A DNA stretch of 37,564 nt from CAZYMF01 sp964648215 (lineage in GTDB: Bacteria; Desulfobacterota; Binatia; HRBIN30; JACQVA1), in contig CAZYMF010000027.1 in assembly GCA_964648215.1 (NCBI GenBank), positions 1 through 37,564 of the forward strand, given 5' to 3'. The position numbers and the translations under genes were made by a program. Below, piece after piece: positions 31,212 to 37,564 of this stretch. Position 1 is the stretch's first letter. Every line of letters begins with the position of its first letter. Below the pieces are notes generated by a model that was not told the origin of the DNA, ran no database searches, and saw nothing but the letters and a program-made list of their open reading frames with translations.

Positions 31212-32602
31212 CGAGATTCGGACTCCTGATCGAGCGCCCGCAGGATCTCGACCAGCCGGCGCGTGCCGTTGCGCAGGTTGTCGAGGGACAGACGCTCGTT
31301 GATCCCGTGCTCGAGTCCCTCCTCCTCCTCGCTGAACTGGAACGGTGTGAAGCCATAGCTGACGATCCCGTGCCGGCGGAAATAGTGACTGTCGGTGAAG
31401 CCGGTGAGGACGCTCGGAATCACCCGCGTGTGCTCGCTCGCGGCGACTTTCGCGATGGCCCGGTAGAGGGCGGTGCCGGTCGGCGACGACGACGGTGGGA
31501 AGCTGAGCAGCTTCTCGAACTGAACGTCGTCGTCGTTCACCAGCTTCTTCAGGGTGGCGATGAACGCCTCGGGGTCGTCGCCCGGGAGCAGCCGGCCGTC
31601 GAGCTCGGCGCTGGCGCTGCGCGGAATCACGTTGACCTTGCTGCTGCCGGTGAGCACGGTCGGGGTGATCGTGTTGCGCACCAGCGCGGCGTCATGGCGA
31701 TCGGAGAGGAACTCCCGGCGAAAGGCGGCGTCGGCCAGCGACGCCTTCAGGTCGCGATAGCGCTCACGGCGGTCGCCGTCGACGGTCTCCGCCAGGGCGG
31801 CGTAGTAGGCCTGGACTTCGGGAACGACCTTCACCTCCGGCTGATAGTCGTGGATGCGATCGAGCGCGGCGACCAGGCGCGTCACCGCCGTCTCCGGCCC
31901 CGGCGCCGAACCGTGGCCACCTTTGCCCGTGGCGGTGAGCTTCAGCCAGCACGGGGTCTTCTCCGATACCGCCACGTCGTAGACTCGGCTACCGTCGGCG
32001 CGGCGGTGGATGTCGCCGCCTTCGTTGAGGAGAAACTCGGCGTTGTCGAGGAGGTCGAGCTTGTGCTCCGCGAACCAGCCCGCGCCCATCTGGCCCCCGA
32101 CCTCCTCGTCGCCGGTGCCGAGAAAGACGACGTCGCGCTTGAGGGTCACCCCGGCGCGCTTCATGGCGATCATGGCCGTGGCGTAGACGGCGCCGACCCC
32201 CTTGCAGTCCATCGCGCCGCGGCCCCAGACGTAGCCGTCGCGAATGGTGCCCGAGAACGGCGGCACCTTCCATCCCGCGGGATCGGCGGGCACGACGTCG
32301 AGGTGGCTCAGCAGCACGATGGGACGACCCTTGCCGCTGCCCTTGAGCCGCGCGACGACGATGCCCCGCCCCGGGGCCGACTCCAGCACTTGGCTCTCGA
32401 TGCCCGCCTGCTTGAAGTGCGCGGCCACGAACCGGGCCGCCGCCGTCTCGTTGCCCGGCGGATCGGTGGTATTGATGCGGACGTAGGCGCTGAGAAAATC
32501 GGCCGCCTCCCGGCCGGCCTTGTTCCAATCGACGTCGGCCGCCGACGCGCGCAGCGGCAGCAGCGCCAGCACGGAGAGCAGCATGAGGGCTTTTCGCAGC
32601 AT
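31208..32602 (-). CDS. Exported M20-family metallopeptidase
   Basis: A 464-residue peptidase with a signal peptide (MLRKALMLLSVLALLPLRAS). All M20 dizinc ligands are visible: His in VLLSHLDVVP, bridging Asp in WGRGAMDCKG, the Glu-Glu pair in GTGDEEVGG (catalytic base plus ligand) and the C-terminal His in GLEHGINERL; an acidic ligand falls in LLNEGGD. The lid domain is present (KGGHGSAPGPETAV). M20 enzymes cleave peptides or acyl-amino acids; export suggests nutrient scavenging. The ATG at 32602 has GGAGG five bases upstream, better than GTG 32608. It is in the minus-strand order VOC protein, peptidase, small membrane protein. Confidence 0.9.
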   Translation of the reverse strand: MLRKALMLLSVLALLPLRASAADVDWNKAGREAADFLSAYVRINTTDPPGNETAAARFVAAHFKQAGIESQVLESAPGRGIVVARLKGSGKGRPIVLLSHLDVVPADPAGWKVPPFSGTIRDGYVWGRGAMDCKGVGAVYATAMIAMKRAGVTLKRDVVFLGTGDEEVGGQMGAGWFAEHKLDLLDNAEFLLNEGGDIHRRADGSRVYDVAVSEKTPCWLKLTATGKGGHGSAPGPETAVTRLVAALDRIHDYQPEVKVVPEVQAYYAALAETVDGDRRERYRDLKASLADAAFRREFLSDRHDAALVRNTITPTVLTGSSKVNVIPRSASAELDGRLLPGDDPEAFIATLKKLVNDDDVQFEKLLSFPPSSSPTGTALYRAIAKVAASEHTRVIPSVLTGFTDSHYFRRHGIVSYGFTPFQFSEEEEGLEHGINERLSLDNLRNGTRRLVEILRALDQESESR

Positions 32603-32625
32603 CGGCACCTCCGTTGGACGCGCCC

Positions 32626-33042
32626 CTAGCGGTGTTCCTTCAACTCGACCATGTACTGATCGGGGTCGCGGACGTAGAGCGAGAGCCCCATGCCCGTCGC
32701 TCCCATGCGCGGCAGCGGCTGGTCGTCGATCAGCTCGACCCCGCGCTGTTGCAGCAACGGCACCAGCTCCGCCATCGACGGCCGCGCCACCCGCACGCAG
32801 AGATGCAGAAAGCCGCTGGTGTTGGCGGCCGCGGCGGCATCGTAGGTCGGATCGGGGAGCAGGTCGACGAGCTGCTCCCCGACCCGCGCGGAGACGAACG
32901 GCCGCGTGCCGGCGCGGTACTCGTCGAGAAACTCGATCCTCAAGCCGAGCAGATCGCGATAAAAGCGCAGCGAGGCGTCGAGATCGCGCACGCGCAGAAC
33001 GAAATGGTCCAGCCCCTGAACTTCGATTCCACTATCCGTCAT
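32626..33042 (-). CDS. VOC/glyoxalase-superfamily protein (second)
   Basis: A 138-residue vicinal-oxygen-chelate protein: GLDHFVLRVRDLDASLRFYR (first His), LGLRIEFLDEY, SGFLHLCVRVARPSMAELVP (second His) and LYVRDPDQYMVELKEHR (Glu). It has the full set of three metal-binding residues and the length of a glyoxalase/bleomycin-resistance-type protein. It is distinct in sequence from the VOC protein at 25.2 kb. The ATG at 33042 is preferred over TTG 33051; no strong ribosome site is seen. It lies 23 bases upstream of the exported peptidase and probably heads that transcript. Substrate unknown. Confidence 0.85.
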   Translation of the reverse strand: MTDSGIEVQGLDHFVLRVRDLDASLRFYRDLLGLRIEFLDEYRAGTRPFVSARVGEQLVDLLPDPTYDAAAAANTSGFLHLCVRVARPSMAELVPLLQQRGVELIDDQPLPRMGATGMGLSLYVRDPDQYMVELKEHR

Positions 33043-33186
33043 TGCCGACAACCCCCGGTCTCTCGTTCCCGGCAGGCCACTGCGAGCCCGGCTGCGACCG
33101 CGCGCCGCGCGCGACCGTCGTGGGCCGAATCACACTCCCGGGAGACACCGATCTTCGCATCTGCCCGCCGGGGAGTCGAGAGGCGC

Positions 33187-33210
33187 GAGAAAACGGCCGA
33201 GAAAACGGCC
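33187..33210. repeat. Tandem 12-mer repeat in divergent intergenic region
   Basis: GAGAAAACGGCC occurs twice in direct tandem (33187-33198, 33199-33210), followed by the related GAAAGCGAAAAGCCGAAAGC to 33230. The A-rich purine strand stands out against the G+C-rich surroundings. It sits in the 280-bp region between the VOC protein and the O-methyltransferase. It could be a regulator-binding or bent segment, or simple slippage. Confidence 0.6.
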
Positions 33211-33282
33211 GAAAGCGAAAAGCCGAAAGCAGCGGAGGTCCGGCGATCCGGCGCACCCTGTGGCGTCGGGGCGCGCATGCGC

Positions 33283-33288
33283 TATGAT
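33283..33288 (+). promoter_or_regulatory. Possible -10 element for the O-methyltransferase
   Basis: TATGAT (five of six match to TATAAT) lies 34 bases before the ATG at 33323. No good -35 is visible at 16-18 bases, so this is a weak call. Confidence 0.25.
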
Positions 33289-33322
33289 CGCCGCCATCTC
33301 TGAGCGCCGAAAGGGAGGTTCG

Positions 33323-33994
33323 ATGGACGCGAAGTACACGGCGTTGACGCCGGAGCTCTATCAATATCTGGTCGACCACGGCACGCCGCAGGACGGGGTG
33401 CTGCAGGATCTCGCGGCGGAGACGAAGGAGACGCTCGGGCCGATCAGCCTGATGCAGATCGCGCCCGAGCAGGGGGCCCTGATGACGCTGCTGGTACGGG
33501 CCATCGGCGCGCGCTCGGCGATCGAGGTGGGGACGTTCACCGGCTACAGCGGCATCTGCATCGCCCGCGGGTTGCTGCCCGGCGGCCGTTTGCTGTGCTG
33601 CGACGTCAACGAGGAGTGGACGGGGATCGCCCGCCGCTACTTCGAGCGCGCCGGGGTCGCCGACCGCATCGAGCTGAAGATCGCGCCGGCCATCGAGACG
33701 CTGCGCGCGTTGCCGAAGGACGCGGAGGTCGACTTCGCCTTCATCGATGCCGACAAGGTTTCCTACCGCCACTACTACGAGGAGATCCTCGCCCGGCTGC
33801 GACCGAACGGCCTGATCGTCTTCGACAACGTGCTGTGGCTGGGCCGCGTCGCCGACCCCGGCGACACCTCCGTGGACACCACGGCGCTGCGCGAGCTCAA
33901 CGAGTTTCTCTCCCGGGACGAACGCGTGCAGGCGGTCATGCTTTCGGTCGCCGACGGGATCACGGTGGTGCGCAAGCGGCCGCCGGGCGAGTGA
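33323..33994 (+). CDS. Class I O-methyltransferase (caffeoyl-CoA/catechol type)
   Basis: A 223-residue SAM-dependent methyltransferase of the methyltransferase_3 family. SAM motif I is AIEVGTFTGYSGICIARGL; the acidic SAM-ribose region is LLCCDVNEEW; the metal-ligand segments are VDFAFIDADKVSYRHYYEE and LIVFDNVLWLGRVADP. Asp, Asp and Asn there normally bind Mg2+ and the catechol hydroxyls. It has the usual length for bacterial members, which methylate catechol-like or phenolic acceptors. GGGAGG lies just before the ATG, fixing the start at 33323 rather than the upstream in-frame ATG at 33260. It is followed by glgC after 69 bases and a hairpin. Confidence 0.92.
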   Translation: MDAKYTALTPELYQYLVDHGTPQDGVLQDLAAETKETLGPISLMQIAPEQGALMTLLVRAIGARSAIEVGTFTGYSGICIARGLLPGGRLLCCDVNEEWTGIARRYFERAGVADRIELKIAPAIETLRALPKDAEVDFAFIDADKVSYRHYYEEILARLRPNGLIVFDNVLWLGRVADPGDTSVDTTALRELNEFLSRDERVQAVMLSVADGITVVRKRPPGE

Positions 33995-34016
33995 CGGCGG
34001 CGACGCATCTCGTTGC

Positions 34017-34035
34017 CCGTCTCTTATTGAGACGG
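34017..34035. terminator. Hairpin between O-methyltransferase and glgC
   Basis: CCGTCTC (34017-34023) pairs perfectly with GAGACGG (34029-34035) around TTATT. It lies 22 bases after the methyltransferase stop and 28 before the glgC ATG. No T-run follows, so it may be a weak terminator or a structured glgC leader. Confidence 0.4.
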
Positions 34036-34063
34036 CGCCCCAGATTCCCTACACTACCGCACA

Positions 34064-35314
34064 ATGGCGCGGCCTAGAGTCCTCACCTTCGTTATGGCGG
34101 GCGGCAAGGGAGAGCGCTTGCACCCGTTGACCAAGGAGCGTTCGAAACCCTCCGTGCCGTTCGGCGCGCGCTATCGCATCATCGATTTCGTCCTCAGCAA
34201 CCTGCTCAACTCCGACCTCCGCGCGATCTACGTGCTCACCCAGTACAAGGCGCAGTCGCTGGTCGAGCACCTCGAGCGCGGTTGGACCTGGCGGCTGGGA
34301 GGTCGCGACGGCTTCATCCGCGTCGTCCCGGCGCAGATGATGCTCGGCGACGTGTGGTATCGCGGCACCGCCGACGCCATCTTCCAGAACCTGAACCTGG
34401 TGCGCGACTTCGGCGCCGACGTCGTCCTGGTGTTCAGTGCCGACCACATCTACAAGATGAACGTCCGCCAGATGCTCGACTTCCATCTGCGGGTCGGCGC
34501 GGCGGCGACGGTGTCGTGCCTCCCGGTCCCGCGCGAGTCCGCCTCCAGCTTCGGCGTGATCGCCGTCGACAGCCAGTGGCGCGCTTGCGGCTTCGTCGAG
34601 AAGCCGAGCGATCCGCCCTGCATTCCGGGCCGCCCCGAAGAGGCGCTGGCGTCGATGGGAAACTACATCTTCAACGTCAGTCTGCTGCGTCAGGTGCTCG
34701 GCGAACCGGGGGCCGGCAACCCGGCGTTCGACTTCGGCAAGGACGTCCTGCCGTCCCTCATCGCCTCCGAGTCGGTGTTCGCCTACGACTTCCGGCGCAA
34801 CCGCATTCCCGGCCTGCGCGAGGGCGAGCAGGCCTACTGGCGGGACGTGGGCACGATCGACGCCTACTACGACGCCAACATGGACCTGAAGAACGTCGTG
34901 CCCCAGCTCAACCTCTACAACTGGCAGTGGCCGATCATGACCGCGCGTTTCCACGACCCGCCGTCCAAGTTCGTCTTCGACGACGAGGGCCGTCGTGGCG
35001 TCGCCGTCCAGTCCGTCGTCGGCAGCGGCTGTCTGCTGAGCGGCGGTTACGTGAAGGACTCGATTCTCGGCCGCAACGTCCTGGTGGAGGCGGGGGCGGA
35101 GGTGCGCGACTCGGTGCTGCTCGACAACGTCGTCATCAGCCCCGGGGCGCGGGTGCGGCGGGCGATCATCGACAAGAACGTCGTCGTGCCGCCCGGGGCG
35201 GTGATCGGCGAGAATCTCGACAAGGACCGCGAGCGTTACGTCGTCTCGAAGGAGGGCATCGTGGTCATCGAGAAGGCTCCCGACACCCCGGAGCTGCTGG
35301 CGCGCAATTGGTGA
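34064..35314 (+). CDS. glgC: Glucose-1-phosphate adenylyltransferase (ADP-glucose pyrophosphorylase)
   Basis: A 416-residue enzyme making ADP-glucose from ATP and glucose-1-phosphate, the committed step of glycogen synthesis. The N-terminal nucleotidyltransferase domain has VLTFVMAGGKGERLHPLTKE, RSKPSVPFGARYRIIDFVLS, LTQYKAQSLVEHLERGW, FSADHIYKMN, CGFVEKPSDPP and YWRDVGTIDAYYDANMDL. The C-terminal left-handed beta-helix region is seen in GRNVLVEAGAEVRDSVLLDN and NVVISPGARVRRAIID. Allosteric control by sugar phosphates is a family property, not read from the sequence here. No other glg gene is in the window. It is convergent with the diiron protein, 30 bases apart. Confidence 0.95.
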   Translation: MARPRVLTFVMAGGKGERLHPLTKERSKPSVPFGARYRIIDFVLSNLLNSDLRAIYVLTQYKAQSLVEHLERGWTWRLGGRDGFIRVVPAQMMLGDVWYRGTADAIFQNLNLVRDFGADVVLVFSADHIYKMNVRQMLDFHLRVGAAATVSCLPVPRESASSFGVIAVDSQWRACGFVEKPSDPPCIPGRPEEALASMGNYIFNVSLLRQVLGEPGAGNPAFDFGKDVLPSLIASESVFAYDFRRNRIPGLREGEQAYWRDVGTIDAYYDANMDLKNVVPQLNLYNWQWPIMTARFHDPPSKFVFDDEGRRGVAVQSVVGSGCLLSGGYVKDSILGRNVLVEAGAEVRDSVLLDNVVISPGARVRRAIIDKNVVVPPGAVIGENLDKDRERYVVSKEGIVVIEKAPDTPELLARNW

Positions 35315-35344
35315 GGTCGTGCTCGCGAGCGGTGCTCGTGGGGC

Positions 35345-36391
35345 TCACGGCTCGTGGTCTTCGAGCGCCTCGAGCTTGGCGGTATCGTCGTAGACCTTGA
35401 TCTGGGCCTCGGCGTAGAGGGCACGGCTGCGCTCGGTGACGGCGCCGACGCGGACCAGGGAGGGCATCATCAGGTCCTTGAACGCGTGGATGGCGCCCAC
35501 GGCCCGGTTGGGGCGGACGCCCTGGGCCAAGGCCTCCTGCACACCCCGGGCGAAATCGGCGGGGTCGATGTCGCTGTTCTCCAGCACCTGGGCGTAGCCG
35601 GGGTCGGGCGCAGCCATCTGCCCGCGGCGCCGGCCGCCGCCGTTGGCCTCGACCATGTAGCGCATGGCCTCGAAGGTGAACTGGGCCACGCCCTCGCGTT
35701 CGTCGGGGTGCATACCGCGAAGCGCCTCGGCGACGTAGACGTGGCCGAAGGCGACGTGGCGCGCCTCGTCGCGCAGGACGTACTCGACCAGCTGCCGCAG
35801 GAGCGGATCATTGGTGGAGCGGCGCATGTTGTGGAAGGCACCGAGCGCCAGCCCCTCGATGATCATCTGCATGCCGATGCACACCTTCACCCAGTGATCG
35901 GCCTGCAGCGTCGTGTCGATCACCGTCTTGAGCATCGGCGAGATGGGATAAATCTGCGCCAGCTTGCGCACGTAGCGCGCGAACACCTCGACGTGGCGGG
36001 CCTCGTCCATCGTCTGCGTGGCGGCGTAGAGCTTGGCCTCGTAGTCCGGCACCGCGTGCACCTGCTGCGCCGCCACCATCAGCGCTCCCTGCTCGCCGTG
36101 GAGGAACTGCGACAGCACGTAGGCGCTGTTGTGGGCGTTGAAGGCGGCCTTGCGCTTGGGGTCCAGTCGCTGCATGAACGGGATCTGCATCACCGCCGAA
36201 CGGGTGTCGTCGACCAGGGGCTGGGAGGGGTCGATCGACTGGTCCCAATCGATGGCCTGGTCTGCGTCCCACTGCAGCCGCTTGGCCTTGCCGTACAGCT
36301 CCCGCAGCTTGTCGATGTCGACCGCGTAGTCGAACTGCCAGACGATATCCATCGGGGTCTGGTAGCGATCGGTGCTGACCGGCATCGTCAT
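35345..36391 (-). CDS. Ferritin-like diiron protein, possible oxygenase
   Basis: A 348-residue ferritin-like four-helix protein with a complete carboxylate-bridged diiron set: E100 (FLHGEQGAL), E130-x-x-H133 (MDEARHVEVF), E179 (MIIEGLALGAF) and E209-x-x-H212 (RDEARHVAFG). Length and motif order fit the ribonucleotide-reductase-R2/AurF-like or R2-like oxidase groups rather than storage ferritins. It probably activates oxygen for hydroxylation, desaturation or N-oxidation; no partner reductase is nearby. The ATG at 36391 (MTMPVST) is preferred, with AAGG five bases upstream; MPVST at 36385 is possible, and the longer frame to 36595 has no conserved sequence. It is divergent from a small basic protein. 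Confidence 0.85.
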   Translation of the reverse strand: MTMPVSTDRYQTPMDIVWQFDYAVDIDKLRELYGKAKRLQWDADQAIDWDQSIDPSQPLVDDTRSAVMQIPFMQRLDPKRKAAFNAHNSAYVLSQFLHGEQGALMVAAQQVHAVPDYEAKLYAATQTMDEARHVEVFARYVRKLAQIYPISPMLKTVIDTTLQADHWVKVCIGMQMIIEGLALGAFHNMRRSTNDPLLRQLVEYVLRDEARHVAFGHVYVAEALRGMHPDEREGVAQFTFEAMRYMVEANGGGRRRGQMAAPDPGYAQVLENSDIDPADFARGVQEALAQGVRPNRAVGAIHAFKDLMMPSLVRVGAVTERSRALYAEAQIKVYDDTAKLEALEDHEP

Positions 36392-36508
36392 CGGAGCCTT
36401 GCCCACCGACGCACTGTGACACGGCCCTTGCCGGCCTGCAATCGGCCCGGAATTCCGCCCCAGAAAAGGGGGGTGCTCGCAGACTTCGACTCCGGCGCCG
36501 CATCGTTC

Positions 36509-36514
36509 TATACT
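36509..36514 (+). promoter_or_regulatory. Possible -10 element for the small basic protein gene
   Basis: TATACT (five of six match to TATAAT) lies 20 bases before the ATG at 36535, inside the 143-bp divergent region. The -35 region is not consensus. GAGG eight bases before the ATG is a plausible ribosome site. Confidence 0.35.
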
Positions 36515-36534
36515 AGGCGGCCGAGGCAAGCGAA

Positions 36535-36972
36535 ATGGCAGTGGCGCGGAGGCCGGCGACGGCAGGAAAACGAGGCCCAGAGCGGGCAAAGGCATCGTCC
36601 GGGCGGACGACGGCGCAGCGGCGCACCGCTCTGCGCCGGCACTTGACGGCGGTTCTCAACGAGCTGGGCTACACCACCCCGGCCCCGGATGCGGTCGGCC
36701 GCTACAAGCCCGAGGTCCGCCGCCGCAATCCGTACCGCGGCAGCCTGGTGTACGGCGCCACCCTGCTGCCCGCCGATCTGGAGAACCCCGACCAGCACGA
36801 ACGGTTGGTGTTCTTCGCCAACCGCCGCACCAAGAAGCGGGCCTCGATCCAGCTCTACATCGCGGTCGAGGCCGGAGAGCGCGAGCGCGTCGAGGCCCTG
36901 CTGGATCGCCTCGGCATCCGGACGCAGGCCCAGGGCGGCAACGTGCAGCTGACCGCGGTGGGCGACTCCTAG
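36535..36972 (+). CDS. Hypothetical basic protein, 145 aa
   Basis: No recognised family. The first about 35 residues are strongly basic and disordered-looking (RRPATAGKRGPERAKASSGR, TTAQRRTALRRHL). A compact alpha/beta section follows: LTAVLNELGYTTPAPDAVGR, NPYRGSLVYGATLLPADLEN, HERLVFFANRRTKKRASIQL and the C-terminal ERERVEALLDRLGIRTQAQG. The basic tail suggests binding to nucleic acid or an anionic surface, which is inference. Codon use matches the neighbours and a ribosome site and -10-like element precede it. It is divergent from the diiron protein and convergent with hisF. Confidence 0.65.
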   Translation: MAVARRPATAGKRGPERAKASSGRTTAQRRTALRRHLTAVLNELGYTTPAPDAVGRYKPEVRRRNPYRGSLVYGATLLPADLENPDQHERLVFFANRRTKKRASIQLYIAVEAGERERVEALLDRLGIRTQAQGGNVQLTAVGDS

Positions 36973-37105
36973 CGGGGCAGCGGCCCCGGCGGTACGGGGG
37001 CTTCGCCCCACGCTCCCGCTGGGCGCTCCCGTCGGTGACTCGTTGGCACTCGATTCAAACCAGACCAGCTCCAGCCTTCGAGAAACCTAGCCCGAGCACC
37101 GGCCG
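36973..37105. other. Convergent intergenic region with two GC hairpins
   Basis: Two hairpins stand in series: GGGGC-AGCG-GCCCC (36974-36987) and GGGGC-TTC-GCCCC (36997-37009), followed by CGCTCCCGCTGGGCGCTCCC. No T-run is present. The rest (to 37105) contains no gene I can support. The segment may act as a bidirectional terminator between the small basic protein and hisF, or be a dispersed non-coding repeat. Confidence 0.45.
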
Positions 37106-37564
37106 CTACATCCGCACCGCCACCCCGCGCTCGGCCAGGTACTCCTTGCACTGGCGCACGGTGTACTCGCGGTAGTGAAAGATCGAGGCCGCCAGGGCCG
37201 CGGTGGCGCCGCCGGCCGTGAGCCCCTGGTAGATGTGCTCGAGGGTGCCGACGCCGCCCGAGGCGATCACCGGTACACCCACCGCTCCGGCCACGGCACG
37301 GGTCAGGTCGATGTCGTAGCCTTCCTTGGTCCCGTCCCGATCCATGCTGGTGAGCAGAATCTCGCCGGCCCCGTACGACTCCATGCGCCGCGCCCACTCC
37401 ACGGCGTCGAGCCCGGTTGCCGTGCGGCCGCCGTGGGTGAAGACCTCCCAGCGGCTCCCGCCGGCGACCGCCTTGGCATCGATCGCCACCACGATGCATT
37501 GGCTGCCAAAACGCTCCGCGGCGGCTTGGACGAACTCGGGCTGCTGCACCGCGGCGGTGTTGAT
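37106..37564 (-). CDS. hisF: Imidazole glycerol phosphate synthase cyclase subunit, C-terminal part
   Basis: The gene runs off the right edge; 152 residues of the C-terminal (beta/alpha)8 half are visible, reading INTAAVQQPEF at the window end. Characteristic segments are FGSQCIVVAIDAKAV, WEVFTHGGRTATGLDAVEWA, ILLTSMDRDGTKEGYD (containing the catalytic aspartate), VPVIASGGVGTLEHIYQGL and ASIFHYREYTVRQCKEYL. HisF takes ammonia from HisH and makes imidazole glycerol phosphate and AICAR in histidine synthesis. The stop is TAG (37108-37106). Other his genes are presumably upstream, beyond the window. Confidence 0.96.
   Translation of the reverse strand: MNTAAVQQPEFVQAAAERFGSQCIVVAIDAKAVAGGSRWEVFTHGGRTATGLDAVEWARRMESYGAGEILLTSMDRDGTKEGYDIDLTRAVAGAVGVPVIASGGVGTLEHIYQGLTAGGATAALAASIFHYREYTVRQCKEYLAERGVAVRM

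Noticed and set aside
30680..32629. 649-codon open frame on the plus strand opposite the M20 peptidase and EEP genes
   Set aside because: It spans two real genes and their intergenic gap on the other strand, with no ribosome site or recognisable domains.
37040..37080. tRNA-like T-arm on the minus strand (GGTTTGAATCG)
   Set aside because: No matching acceptor, D or anticodon arms can be folded around it.

Overview
The window is a strongly G+C-rich bacterial chromosome segment, with codon third positions almost all G or C. It is densely packed, and many neighbouring genes share start/stop overlaps of the GTGA or ATGA type. It opens in the end of an F1Fo-ATP synthase operon (atpD tail, atpC) and closes inside hisF, so it is ordinary chromosome rather than phage or plasmid. 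The mix of F420-type luciferase-like oxidoreductase, amidases, acyl-CoA enzymes, alpha-methylacyl-CoA racemase, nitronate monooxygenase-like protein, dockerin-like repeats and secreted hydrolases resembles uncultured soil lineages once lumped with Deltaproteobacteria (Binatota- or Myxococcota-like). That placement is inference only. I see no rRNA, tRNA, CRISPR array, insertion sequence or prophage.

Layout. 1-1.6 kb: atpD end, atpC, and a convergent luciferase-like oxidoreductase. 1.7-3.8 kb: a 37-residue membrane peptide, a secreted transglutaminase-like protein, and a four-helix-bundle protein with a zinc ribbon. This stretch carries three copies of an 18-bp-periodic, partly palindromic DNA repeat. 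Two of them encode the linkers between the domains of the four-helix-bundle protein. 3.8-8.1 kb: an amidase, then (minus strand) Hsp20 coupled to a Lon-like protease. 8.2-12.1 kb: a two-gene GMC dehydrogenase whose Tat-exported small subunit also carries dockerin-like calcium loops and a heme c motif, plus an unknown protein. 12.2-14.9 kb: acyl-CoA dehydrogenase overlapping a secreted caspase-fold protein with an EF-hand loop. 15-18.7 kb: envelope genes (BON protein, L,D-transpeptidase with AMIN domain, orphan histidine kinase). 18.7-22 kb: a 473-bp gap with hairpins, a second amidase coupled to a small exported protein, and an SMP-30 family lactonase. 22-24.5 kb: penicillin-acylase family enzyme. 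24.6-29.7 kb: a probable catabolic group (HCCA isomerase-like, VOC protein, alpha-methylacyl-CoA racemase, NTF2-like, nitronate monooxygenase-like, enoyl-CoA hydratase). 29.7-33 kb: secreted endonuclease/phosphatase-fold protein, small membrane protein, exported M20 peptidase, VOC protein. 33.3-37.6 kb: O-methyltransferase, glgC, a ferritin-like diiron protein, a small basic protein, and the hisF end.

The most unusual signal is the repeat set at 2.9-3.65 kb. Its copies lie at the 3' end of one gene and exactly at the two domain boundaries of the next. The next most unusual are the composite dehydrogenase small subunit, the secreted caspase-fold protein with a built-in calcium loop, and three intergenic palindromic elements (25.7, 29.7 and 37.0 kb) that look like dispersed repeats.
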